Below are positions 8,392 through 20,300 of a DNA stretch of 21,978 bases, piece after piece. Position 1 is the first letter of the stretch, and each line of letters begins with the position of its first letter. A program made the translations under genes and the position numbers. The notes beneath the pieces were generated by a model. The model saw only the letters and a list, made by a program, of their open reading frames with translations. It was not told the origin of the DNA and did not search any database. The DNA is from Desulfatirhabdium butyrativorans (GTDB lineage: Bacteria > Desulfobacterota > Desulfobacteria > Desulfobacterales > DYRK01). The stretch is taken from NCBI GenBank assembly GCA_020718785.1, contig DYRK01000028.1:1-21978 (forward strand). The letters are read 5' to 3'.

Positions 8392-11300
8392 TCTCCCGAC
8401 ATATCTCTGACCTTTTTCATATCGGATTTCGGCATTCATCTCATTTTCGTCAATGCTGAGTTCCGATTTCACAATATCGGTCAGACCTTTTCCGTTTGAT
8501 CCCGGCAAAATCCGAATGTATGAAAAAGACAAATTCGGGAGTACATGGCGGAGAGATTTCGAATAACCCGCAACCGCTTCTGTAAAAGGATTGGCTTTAT
8601 CGGAAAGAAAAATAAAACGGGCAGTTCCGTTCATTCCTGTTTCCGAAATCGCCCGGATAAGATGATGCACAGAATAGATTCCGATTTTCAGGCAATCGGC
8701 GATATGATTTTCACTAAAATCTGCTTCAGGGAATGTCTCGCCTCCTGTAGTCCACAGATGCAGCATCGTTTCAGGCATTTCGCCGCTCTGTTTAAAAACG
8801 GTGAGCAATCGGATATAATCCTGTTCGGAATCGGGACGGATTTCATAACTGCTGTCCCCGTTGTGCGTGAAAGTTTCTCCGGGTTTGACAATAATTACAG
8901 GGCGTTTCAGACTGTCCTCAAGCTCATTTTTACGGGAGTCATCGTTATCGAAAAGCAGCAAAGTACCTCTGCTTCCCGACCCCTGACCCCTGATCTCTGT
9001 TTTTTCCAATACGGGCCGATAATACACCGGCGTAGAAACACGAACTTCACTTGCTTTTCTTTCAGATATCGGTATCCAATGCCGTGTTTCGGCAAAAGGA
9101 TAGGTCGGCAGAGACACACGCCTCGGAATATCTCCGTCTGAATAGAACAGTTTCCAGTCTATATCTGCACCCGAAACCCAGAGCCGGGCGATATTGCCGA
9201 AGTCTTTCTTTCCAATGACAATCCCGAGAATTTCCTGTCCTGCTTCGCCGTCAATCAGGAGAGATTCGGCTTTTTTATCTCTGATATTTCCCCGATAGAA
9301 TTCATCCGATTCTCCGCTGAGAAAGCGCATGAGTTTGTTTTTGGCATCCTCCAAATCCGATACTACGAACGCGAGACGTTCTTCCATGGCTTCCCGTCCG
9401 ACCTGCAAAGTATAGGCGATATCTTGTAGTGCTACTTCTTCGTTTTCTGCCTCATTCTCTATGAATGCAGCCAGTTGTTCTGCACAGACTCTGAGCCGAT
9501 CTTCGGTTTTTGCGGACAAAAGTATGAGGTGCGGGGTGCGAGGAATGATATCTTTTCCTCTGACCTCTGACCCCGTACCTCTTACCTGTTCTTCCAAAAT
9601 AATATGAGCATTTGCTCCACCGAAACCGAAAGAACTTACACCTGCCCGGCGTGGAACATTTTGTCCCTGCTGATCTTTCAGAGGAATCCAATCCTGAGAT
9701 TCCTTAACTATGTAAAAAGGGCTTCCTGTCAATTGGATATAGGGATTCAGCGATTTGAAATGAACCATACCGGGCAGACGGCGATGTCTCATTGCGAGCA
9801 GAACCTTGATAACTCCTGCAATTCCCGCAGCAGATTCCAAATGCCCGATATTGGTTTTCACGGCTCCCAGACCGCAATGAGGTTTATCAGGCAGCGGTTT
9901 TCCCTGTTTTCTGTACAATTCGGCAAAAGCATTTTTCAGTCCGTTGATTTCTACGGGATCCCCCAGCGCAGTCCCGGTTCCGTGAGTTTCGATATAACTG
10001 ACGGTATCCGGTTCAATGCCTGCCTGTGTGTAGGCACGGATCAGCAAATCCGCCTGAGCTTTGGGATTGGGAGCAGTGAGAGAAGATGCCCTGCCCCCGT
10101 GATTTTCGGCAGTTCCCCGAATGACTGCATAGATATGATCTCCGTCCTTTTCAGCCTGATGCAAAGGTTTCAGGAATATCGCACCTACGCCTTCGCCCCG
10201 CACGTAGCCGTTTGCCGAGGAGTCAAAGGTTTTGCATCGTCCTTCTTTGCTCAACATTCCGGCTTTGTCAAATGCTATGGTCAGCGTGGGAGTCAGCATG
10301 AGATGAACTCCGCCAGCTATAGCCATATTGCATGATCCGCTGTGAATCGCTTCTGCAGCCCGATGAATTGCGATCAAAGCTCCGGAACAGGCGGTATCTA
10401 TGGGTTCGCTGGGACCGTGCAGATTGAGCAGATAAGATATCCGATTGGCTAAGACAGCGTGCGATACGCCGGTGGAAAAATACGGCTCGATAATATCTGC
10501 GGGCTGTCTGTTAAGCAGTTCGAGATAGTCATCCGATGCTACGCCGACAAACAGACCGGTACTAGTTCCTGATAAATCAGAAGGTTTGTAGCCAGCGTCT
10601 TCAACAGTTTTCCACACGGTTTGCAGGAAAAGCCGCTGTTGAGGATCCATCAATTCTGCTTCTCTCGGAGAGATGTTGAAAAAGCGGTTGTCGAATGAAG
10701 CCGCATCAGCTATGAATCCGCCCCATTTTGCACGGGTTTTTCCGGCTTCTTTTTCAGGATCGCCGAAGAATGACTTCCAGTCCCATCGCTCTTCGGGTAC
10801 TTCCGAGATCAGATCATTCGCTGCTTCGAGATGTTTCCAGAATTGTTCCGTATTTTCCGACTGCGGCATGATCGCACTCATTCCGATAATTGCGATGAGA
10901 TCGCCCGGGCGATTATCGGGAATGTGATCCCGTGATAGTTGAGGTTGAAAACGAGCTTTCGGCGCAGGTTCGGCTTTTCTCTCTTCTCTGACTAAATGGC
11001 TTTTATTATCCTGATAATAATCGGAAAAAACAGCGGAAAAGGCTTCACAGAGATATTGAGAAAAAGACCGGATCGAAGGATATTCGAAAAAAAGCGCAGG
11101 CGTGATTTCCAGGCGGAAATTCTCATTCAGACGATTGGCAAACTCGGTAAAATTGATCGAATCAAAGCCGTATTCGCCGAGGTTTTCATTGCTGTCTATC
11201 TCCGATGCCCTGACTTTCAGGATTTCCGAAGCAATCTTCAGCAGTTCCGTAATGACTCTTTTTTCCAAGCCATCGGTTTTGACTGTAGGCGCAGATTCTG

Positions 11301-14300
11301 CATAATTTACAGACTGTTGAATATCTTCAGACAAGGAATATGGTTTTCGAATACGCCGAATCTGACGCGGATTTCCGTAAGTCACCATAAACTGAGTATA
11401 ATCGGAACATAATCCTCTGATAAAGGCTTCGCATCCGTCCGAAGATTTCAACAGGCGCATTCCCGTAGTTCTTAGAATGAATTTCTCTGTATGAGCGTCC
11501 ACCTGCATTCCGCCGTCCCGCCACAGGGGCCAGTCTATAGAAACAGTTTTGCCGGAACGCTGCCCGTGTATTCGCAGTTTTTCCCGAAATTCCGCAAAGC
11601 GGTCCATAAAGCAGTTGGCGTAGGCATAGTCGCTTTGTCCAGCATTTCCCAGCACTCCGGCAAGAGATGAGAATAAGACAAAGAAATCGAGCGGTTCATC
11701 TTTGACTGCCTCATCGAGATACAGTGTGCCAAAGACTTTAGGCGCGACTACCGCCGCGATTTCATCCGGAGTTTTCTTCAGGATATAAGCATCTCGGATT
11801 AATCCTGCCGCATGGATAATGCCGTTGATATGCTGAAATCGGGACCGGGTTTCCGCAATGAGCCGTTTCACATCTTCCTGAACCGAGACATCTGCCCGGA
11901 TATACATGACTTCTGCGCCTGTTTCCTCCAATTTTCGGATCCGCTCAGACTGCTCTTCGTTCAATTCGGACCGCCCGGCAAGCACCAATCTCGCTTTTAC
12001 CTGTTTGGCAAGATATGAGGCAAAAATAAGCCCCAGTCCGCCCGCGCCTCCGGTCACTACATAAACGCCCTTGTTTTTCAGTACTGAACCGGACTCGCTT
12101 TTCGGCACAGATTCACATTCTTTGAGACAAAGAACCCTGCGCCGCCCATCGCGATAAACGATTTCAATGCCGTCATCGCTTTGCAGTTCGGCTGAGACAA
12201 TCTCCGGCAAATAAGACAAATCCGTCATTCCCACGGTTTTGCAGATCAGCTTGGGATGCTCTGCCCTGAGCGTCTTGGCAAATCCGCTCATAGCCGCATA
12301 TTTTGGAGAAAAAGAGTCATTCTCTTCTTTATAGACGTACAGCATCCGAATATCTCTGACCGGTTTCTGTTCAGCCAATGCCTGACTCAGATGAAATAGC
12401 GAATAAAAAGAGTTAAGAGTCAAACCCTCTTTTTTGTAATCTTCCTGTGACCAGAAATGAAGGATATACTCCGGAATCTGCTTTTCCTGAGCTAAAGAAA
12501 CGAGCAATTGCCGATAGTCATTCCCGTCGGTCGGACTGATTCGATAATGCCGACTGCCTAATTTCTCAAAAGCTTCTCCGGGTGTTACCAGAATGACATC
12601 GCTTTTCAGCCTGTCCCTGAGAACGGTCTCATCCGAATCAAAGAGCAGGACGGAAGAAGTGAGATTTGAGAATTGAGAACTGAGAATTCGTTCCTCCCAT
12701 ATACCGTGAAAACAGATCAGGGAATTCGTATCCTCGGATTCCAGATATGCACGGAGCGAAAAATCTTTGATATGTGCAAGCAGGTCTCCGTTCTGATCCG
12801 CAATCGCTATATTGAATTTTTTGACCTGAGAATCCGAGGAATCGCCGGTTCGCACCGCATGAGCATAACATTTCTCCGGCAAAGGCTTTATCAGAGCGAG
12901 TTCGCCCAATGCAAAAGGAATATAAGTTCCGGGGCTGTCCGAATCCGAAATCAGTCTGCTCACGGTCTGGAATGCGCCGTCTGTCAGGGACGGGTGCAGA
13001 CCGAATGCCTGAAAATCTTTTCTAAGAAATTCAGGCAGTTCAAGATATCCCAAAGCCTCATTTTCATTGTAGTATAACTCTCGGAGAGCCTGAAACGCAG
13101 GACCGTAAGCAAGACCTGCTTTTTGGAAAAACCGATAGCAATCCTCGCAGTTCAAAGTCCGGGTGCAACGGCTTCGAATCGCAGCGATATGAAGCGATTC
13201 GAAGGAGTTATCCTCTTTTCTATCCCAGAGCAGTTTTCCCTGAGCATGAACCTGTCTCATGCCCGAATCATCGTCACTGCTGATCTCGAAAGCGGCTTTT
13301 TGATCACCGTCGGGATATAAGCAGATATATATCTCTTTCGGATCATCTGACAGAATGAGAGGGCGTATCCATACCATATCCCTAAGAATTCGGACTGGGT
13401 TTTCTCCTGCAATTTTCCCCGCGGCAATAGCCATTTCCATATAGGCAACGCCGGGAAAAGTTTTCTCCCCGGCAACAACATGGTCAGTCAGATAGAATTC
13501 CAGCCCGGTAAGCCGAGTGCTGAATTTCTGTTCCTTCAGCGTTGAAGTATTACTTCCCAATAAAGGATGGAGAACTGAAATATGAGATTCTCCTATAATC
13601 TCCGACGGTTGCCATTTCACATCATCCGGGATCCAGTAGCGTTCTTTGGCAAAAGGATATGTAGGCAGAGAAATACGACGAGGAGTATGATCCGGATAGA
13701 GTATTTCCCAAGCGATTTCCGCGCCCTGAACCCACAACTGCGCCAGTTTGCCGAGCTTTTTCTCCTGAAGGATAATCCGGATAAATTCTTCGCCTTCCCT
13801 GCCTTCGAGCAGAAGCCCGGAAACAGATTTGTCTGATCTGACATTGCCGGTATAGCATCCCTCTATGTTTTTCTCTCTCTGAACATACCGAGATAACTTA
13901 TCTTTCAATTCTCCGATATCCGAGACAATCAGCGCGAGCCGTTCCTCCATTTCTTCTCTGCCGACTTGCAGTGTATAGGCAATGTCGGGGAGTGAGAAGA
14001 AGTGAGAAGTGAGAAGTGAGAAGTGAGGATTAGCGGCTGAGAAATGCGTATTCAGATAATGAATGAGCGAGTCAATCGTGGAGCATTCGCGAAACAGCGC
14101 GGGTGTGATATCGGTTTCATAGCGGCTGTTCAATTTTTGGCAAAAGACGGACAGCATGACCGTATCCATACCGCATTCGGCGAAATCTACGTCCGTATCT
14201 ATATCGCTTTCGTTCACATTCAATATCTCGGCAACAGCCTTCAGAACATATCCTCGAATGTCACCCGGTCCCGCTGTCTGAGAGGATATCTGAATATTTT

Positions 14301-17300
14301 CATATAGTAGAAACTCATTCAGCGCAATGGCATAGTCACAGAGTCTGTCCTTATTTTTTGCAGACAGGAGTATGAGGTGCGAGGTATCAGATATTTTCCC
14401 CGAACCCCGAACCCCGAACCCCGAACCCTTTTCATATTCCTCTATCACTGCATGGGAATATGCGCCGCCGAATCCGAAAGAACTCACGCCTGCCCGCCGG
14501 GGAATCGGATTGCCGTTATCATCTCTCGGACTTTCCCATTCCTGCGTATTTCCGACCACATAAAAGGGCGTATTTCCGAGGTCAATATAAGGATTGAGAC
14601 TACGGAAATGCGGATTTCCGGGAAGTTTCCGATTTTGCATCGAAAGAATTACTTTGACTATCCCGGCGATACCGGCTGCGGGTTCGAGATGGCCGATGTT
14701 GGTTTTGACAGAACCCAGACCGCAACGGTAATTCGTTTCTGCCTTAGCCAAGTTGTATGCTCTTTTTATCCCGGCGATTTCTACCGGGTCTCCGAGTTCC
14801 GTGCCGGTTCCGTGCAGTTCCAAATAACTCACAGTGTCAAAAGAAATGCCTGCATCGGAATACGCGGCTATGAGCAAATCCGCCTGAGCATCGCTGTTCG
14901 GCGCAGTCAAAGAAGCAGCTTTGCCGCCGTGTGCGGCTGCTGTGCCTCTGATTACGGCATAAATATGATCTCTGTCTGCAATTGCTTTGCCGAGAGGTTT
15001 TAGGAACAGTGCGGCTGCGCCTTCGCCCTTGACAAAGCCGTTAGCGTCTTTATCAAAGGTTTTGCATCTGCCGTCCGGGGATAGCATTCCTAACTGTCCT
15101 GTAGTAATAACTGTGCCGGGATACAGCATCAAGCTTACTCCCCCGGCAACAGCCATCTCGCATTCGCCGCTTCGCAAAGAGCGCACTGCCCGGTGAACGG
15201 CTATCAATCCTCCGGAACACGCGGTATTTATCGTTTCGCTGGGTCCGTGCCAATTCATCAGAAAGGAAATACGGTTCGAGACCATAGCATGAGCATTGCC
15301 CGGACCGGCCTGAGCGTTGCTTTCATAATGTTTTCCGAGCAGAATCTGGTAGTCATTAAATTGTACTCCGGCAAAGACCGCAATATTTTTTCCTGACAGA
15401 GCAGAGGCTTTATATCCCGCATCTTCCACCGCTTTCCATACCGTTTCGATAAATATGCGCTGCTGAGGATCCATCATTTCCGCTTCACGGGGAGATATTT
15501 TGAAAAACAGGGGATCAAAGCAGTCTGCATCTGCAATGAATCCGCCCCATTTCATATAAGGTCTCTCTTTTCCCGTGGCCGGGTCTTTGTAGTAATACTT
15601 CCAATTCCACCGCTCTTCGGGGACTTCGGTAATCAAGTCATGCTCGGATTCAAGATGTTTCCAGAAGTCCTTCAGCGTTGCGGAACCCGGAAATACGCCG
15701 TGCATTCCGACCACGGCAACCGGCTCGGAATTGAAAAATGACGATTGAAAATAAGTCGTTATATTATGAGATGAAAGTTCTTCGCCCTGCACCCTGTCAC
15801 CTGCGCCCTGCACCCTGTCCTCTTCGGAATACTTTTTATATCTCTCTTTCATCTGTTTTTCAAAATTTTCAAGCAGATACGCAGACAGACTCCGAATAGT
15901 ATTGGATGTGAAAAACACAGAAGGTGAAATGGCGACAGAATACGTCTCCTGTATTTTATTCGACAATATCTTAAAGGAGATCGAATCAAATCCGAAGTAT
16001 GCCAGACTTTCATCTCTGTCTAATTTTTGCGGATCTGTTCTGATGATCTCTGCCGCTATATCCCGAATATCGGATTCTATTCGACCCGTGATATCCGGAT
16101 GCGAAGCATGTTTCGGGGTTCGGACATGACGCTGCGGTATATGCGGCTTCCCGATGCTCTCCCGTCGGAAAAGCTGTTCGATTCTGCGGGAATCTCCGGA
16201 AAAGACAACTGCCTGAGATACATTGCTTTTCAGTATAGTTTCAAAAGCTTCGATTCCCTGATCGCTTTCCATATAAGACAAGCCCGATGTTTCAAGATAG
16301 AATTGCTCCTTATCGTAGTGCATTCCTCCGTCCCGCCACAAGGTCCAGTTGATGACAAGAGTATTTCCTTTACGCATTCCGCTATGTCTTAATGATTCTC
16401 TGACTTGTGCATAGCTGTCTGAGAATCTGTTTGCGACCGCATAATCGCATTGCCCGAAATCTCCCAGCAATGCCGAGGTCGAAGAAAAAAGAATGAAGAA
16501 ATCCAGCGGCTCATCTTTTGTAAGATGATCTAAAAGCATAACCCCCTGAATTTTTGGCATTAGCACAGCTTCGAATTCATCCGAATCTTTCTGAGTCAAA
16601 AGCTTTGCCGAAGAGATACCCGCGGCATGAATCACGCCGTTTAATGCCCCGTATTTCGAATGCACAGTTTCCATAATACCGGTCATGGCGTTCTGATTCG
16701 TAACATCAGCCTGAATATACTCTATCTTTGCGCCGGATGCCCGGAGTTCACGGATACGCTCTTCTTTCTCTCCTCTGAGCTTCGATCTGCCTATTAGAAT
16801 CACTTTGGCTCTATGTTTCTCAGCGAGATATTTGGCAAAAATCAGTCCCAGTCCGCCGGCTCCGCCGGTAATCAGCCAGACGCTGTTTTGTTTCAGCGGC
16901 AGAATACGGCTTTCATCTGGCCGGAAATTCAGAGGCTTAACGGTTCTGACATATCGCTTTCCATCTTCATACCGAACTTCGGATATGAGCGGCTCCGGGA
17001 TTCTGCTCAGTTCCTGTATGATACCGTCACTGACATTCCGGCTCTGATTCGCTGAAATCCTAAGCGTTGTCAATGAGAGATTCGGCAGGATAAAGCCTAT
17101 AGAACCCGAATAAGCAGAAACCGCCTCTGCAAAGGGATTGGCTTTGTCTTGCTCAAAGACAAAGAGTATCCGTCCGAGCGTAGCAATACTTACAGCGGAC
17201 ACCGCTCTGACAATATGATAAATCGGATAAATGCCTTCATATAAGCCGTCCTTCTCCTGTAGGGCGGGTGAAACCCACCCATGCAGATATACCAGACTAT

Positions 17301-20300
17301 GAATTTCAATGCCTCGCTGTTTCAGCGCATTGAATAGTCGGACATAATCGTGAGGCGATTCAGGATTGATCTGATAAGTTCCGTCTCCTTTGTCCTCGAA
17401 CTGAGAACCGTGTCTGACGCAGATAAGATGTCTCAGACGATTCTGAAATGACTTGGCTCTGATTTCATCCGAATCAAACAGCAGCACCGTATCCGACAAG
17501 GACTGAGTCGCTGTTCCAATATCCGGAGACAGTTCCCAAACCGGCTGGTAATAAAGCAGCGATTCCTTAGTCACGGTTTTCGCCGTTTTCCCTGATAAAG
17601 GATAACTCGTTGCCGGTATCCAGTACCGTTCTTCGGCAAAAGGATAGGTCGGGAGAGATATGCGCCGGGGCAGTTCTGACGGATAGAGAATCGTCCAGTC
17701 AATCGCCGAACCGGAAACCCATTGTTGAGCAATCTTATCGAATGCTTTTTCGGCAATGAGACGAGCAATTAGTGATTCTACTTCGGAATTTTTGCTCCCC
17801 CTTTTCACACTTCCATGATAGAGATGGTTTATTCCGGACTCGCCCTGAGCATAGCGGAGTAATTTCTCCCTGAGTTCGTCTGTATCTGAGACTATCAGTG
17901 CAAGCCGTTCTTCCATAGCTTCCCGTCCTGCCTGCAAGGTATAAGCCACGTTTCGTAGCGACAGATTTCCTGATTTCTGTTTTTCAAAAAATCCGGCAAG
18001 TTCTCCCGCATAAACCCTGAGACGTTCCTCGCTTTTTGCAGACAAAGGAATGATATGAGAGCCTGCTTCCCCCCGAACCCCTGACCCCGAACCTCTGACC
18101 TCTTCTACGACTACATGAGCATTGGCTCCGCCGTAGCCGAAAGAACTGACTCCGGCTCTCAGAGGAATATCTTGTTCCAAAGGAGACCAGGGAATGGTTT
18201 CAGTGACAATATAAAAGGGACTATCTTCCAGCTGAATCTGCGGATTGATCTCCTGAAAATGAATATTTGCCGGAAGGGTCCTATATTTCATGGAAAGAAG
18301 CACTTTGATCAGCCCGGCGATGCCGGCGGCCGCTTCGAGATGTCCGACATTGGTCTTGACAGAGCCTAAGCCGCAATGCTTTGTTCCTGAAAATGACTTC
18401 CCGCTCTGCTCATACAGCCTTTTGAATGCTTTCTTCAAGCCGTTGACTTCGACCGGGTCGCCGAGCGGAGTGCCGGTTCCGTGAGCCTCAATATAAGTAA
18501 TACTATCCGGAGCAATTCCGGCTTTCCGATGAGCAGCGACAATGACTTCTGCCTGAGCATTGGGATTCGGAACTGTCAGGGAACTCACATGCCCGCCGTG
18601 ATTGACGGCTGTTCCCCGGATAATCCCATAGACATGATCCTTGTCTGCCAGAGCTTTGGATAAGGGTTTCAACAGCACCGCTGCCGACCCTTCAGATCTC
18701 ACATAACCGTCTGCTCCTTTATCGAAGGTTCTGCATTTTCCTTCATGACTCAGCACGCCGACTTTGCTGAATGCAATATAATATCTCGGCGTCAGAATGG
18801 CATTGACTCCGCCGGCAATCGCCATGTCGCATTCTCCGGCACGAAGGGACATGACTGCACGATGAAGTGCTACTAATGAACTTGAACAGGCCGTATCCAC
18901 CGGCTCACTGGGTCCGTGCAGATTCAGCAGATAAGAGATACGATTTGTCAAAACAGAATATGCTGTTCCCGTAGAAGTGTAAACCTCGGCAATACCGCTT
19001 GTATGCAGCAGGTCGTTATATTCATCGGAAGATATTCCTGCAAACACGCCTGTCCGGGTTCCGGACAAATCCGAAGACTTGTAGCCCGCATCTTCGATGC
19101 ACTTCCAGACCGTTTCTAAGAATATCCGATGCTGAGGATCCATGAGTTCTGCTTCAAGGGGCGAAATCGAAAAGAATGAAGGATCAAAGCGATCCACCGT
19201 ATTCATAAACCCGCCCCAGATAATATCGGTGCAATCCGGGTCTTTCAGGGGATCACCGTAGAATGACTTCCAATCCCAGCGGTCTGCCGGGATTTCCGTA
19301 ATCAGATCATCTCCGTTTTTCAGATGATTCCAGAATTCATCCAAGTCGTTGCACCGAGGCATGATTCCGCTCATGCCGATAACTGCCGCCGGATCATCAT
19401 CCGCATGACTTGTAAAGTCTGCCGTTATCGCCTCGGATTTTCTCTTTGCCGGGAGAAATCTGGCTTTCCGCCGCTTCCCGGCAGTCTCCGAAACTGTGAC
19501 TTGGGATTCCGTAGGATCAGATTTCAACTGCTTCTGATAATGCCTGCGGAACGTATCACTATATGTGTTGCAGAGATATTGTGCAAAAGAAGCCGCAGAA
19601 CTATGCTCGAAGAATATCGCCGGCATAAGTTCGAGACTGTATGTCTCATTGATCTGATTGACCAAAGTGGTCAGACCGATGGAATCAAAGCCGTATTCGC
19701 TCATCTCTGCTTCAGGATCAATTTCCGCTTCTTCCACTTTCAGAACCGATGAAACAATTTTTATGATACCTTTTTGCACCAAAGAGGACAAATCGCTTTC
19801 ATCGGATGTCTCTGATTTTTGCAAAAAAGGCCGATTTTGATAAGACAGGTTTGCACTCCGGAATAACGAATCGGCTTTTCTCTCCTCCGGAATGATTTCT
19901 GTGCAGACCGCATCGCTCTTCTTTATAATTTCCCGATAATATTTGCGAAATATATCTTTATAGTCGTTGCAGAGATATTGTGCAAAAGAAGCCGCAGAAC
20001 TATGCTCGAAGAATATCGCCGGCATAAGTTCGAGACTGTATGTCTCATTGATCTGATTGACCAAAGTGGTCAGACCGATGGAATCAAAGCCGTATTCGCT
20101 CATCTCTGCTTCAGGATCAATTTCCGCTTCTTCCACTTTCAGAACCGATGAAACAATTTTTATGATACCTTTTTGCACCAAAGAGGACAAATCGCTTTCA
20201 TCGGATGTCTCTGATTTTTGCAAAAAAGGCCGATTTTGATAAGACAGGTTTGCACTCCGGAATAACGAATCGGCTTTTGATTCTTCTTTTGATTCCTTGA

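Larger units (their letters stand above)
7312..10902 (-). other. PKS module D, split over two proteins: KS3-KR4 || KR4-ACP5
   Basis: KS3 (residues 3658-4095 of the upstream protein) has Cys3829 in DTACSGA, His3964 in ETHGTGT and His4011 in NIGHLESAAG; the flanking region ends YPFAETRHW. The KR4 structural half runs from about residue 4280 to the end of that protein at YVGRVRSEN. The catalytic half starts at residue 1 of the downstream protein and has TGGNGGLG, Tyr155 and Asn159; its AAGIFSAK segment resembles KR2 and lacks the LDD-type Asp. ACP5 has Ser308 in FGFDSIS. Aligned by eye with KR2, the KR4 join has about 12 extra codons, matching an inserted repeat. Activity depends on the two halves assembling or on stop readthrough. 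Confidence 0.85.
11029..15726 (-). other. PKS module C: KS2-ACP*-DH1-KR3-ACP4
   Basis: Residues 2050-3615 of the upstream protein. KS2 has Cys2219 in NTACSGG, His2354 in ELHGTGT and His2395 in NIGHLEPAAG, and its end reads GGAYSHAV rather than GGANAHV, marking a KS subtype shared with KS4. A Thr-bearing ACP-like domain interrupts the KS flanking region (separate entry). DH1 has LHPLLGSN, His2798 in the H-x3-G-x4-P motif, YGPAF and Asp2965 with Gln2969 (D-x3-Q), so it should be active. KR3 has TGGAGGLG (from 3274), Tyr3416 and Asn3420, and AAGLIRDA of B type. ACP4 has Ser3572. Predicted output is an alpha,beta-olefin. Confidence 0.87.
5026..19398 (-). repeat. duplicated bimodule (KS-KR-ACP-KS-ACP*-flanking), spacing about 8.5-8.6 kb
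   Basis: The block 13630-19398 (KS1-KR2-ACP3-KS2-ACP*1-YPF) recurs as 5026-10902 (KS3-KR4-ACP5-KS4-ACP*2-YPF). Anchors read directly: the KS active-site region near 10409 matches 18907, 6661 matches 15223, and the ACP* region at 5591 matches 14159, so the offset is about 8,500-8,570 bases. KR2 and KR4 share the GDFGQCDYAV pattern and KS2 and KS4 share NTACSG and GGAYSHAV. Likeness ends at the start of the DH, where DH2-KR5-ACP6-KS5 is of another lineage. Confidence 0.8.
15874..19398 (-). other. PKS module B: KS1-KR2-ACP3
   Basis: Residues 826-2000 of the upstream protein. KS1 carries the full catalytic set: Cys996 in DTACSSS, His1131 in EAHGTGT and His1178 in NVGHLEAAAG, so it should be condensing. 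The flanking subdomain ends at YPFAEERYW (1410-1418) with no AT. KR2 has TGGAGGLG (from 1669), FSSTS and CDYAVAN (Tyr1811, Asn1815), so it should be active. Its AAGISSAK segment lacks the LDD-type Asp, suggesting the opposite hydroxyl configuration to KR1 (inference). ACP3 carries Ser1964 in FGFDSIS. KR2 contains a short palindromic insertion at 17258-17280. Confidence 0.88.

Noticed and set aside
6061..15240. KS2 and KS4 as non-elongating KS0 domains before DH.
   Set aside because: Both keep the active Cys and both catalytic His residues (HGTGT and NIGH), whereas KS0 domains usually lose the His of HGTGT.
17820..18060. Segments after the KSs as remnants of integrated AT domains.
   Set aside because: They contain the LSAK, AYTLQ.GRE.MEERLA and YPF..xRYW segments of the KS flanking subdomain and no GHSxG-type AT active site.
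19658..20239. Two identical plus-strand 60-codon frames, at 19658-19840 and 20057-20239, suggesting a duplicated small gene.
   Set aside because: They are the antisense of the duplicated ACP segments; their identity follows from the 313-bp duplication.
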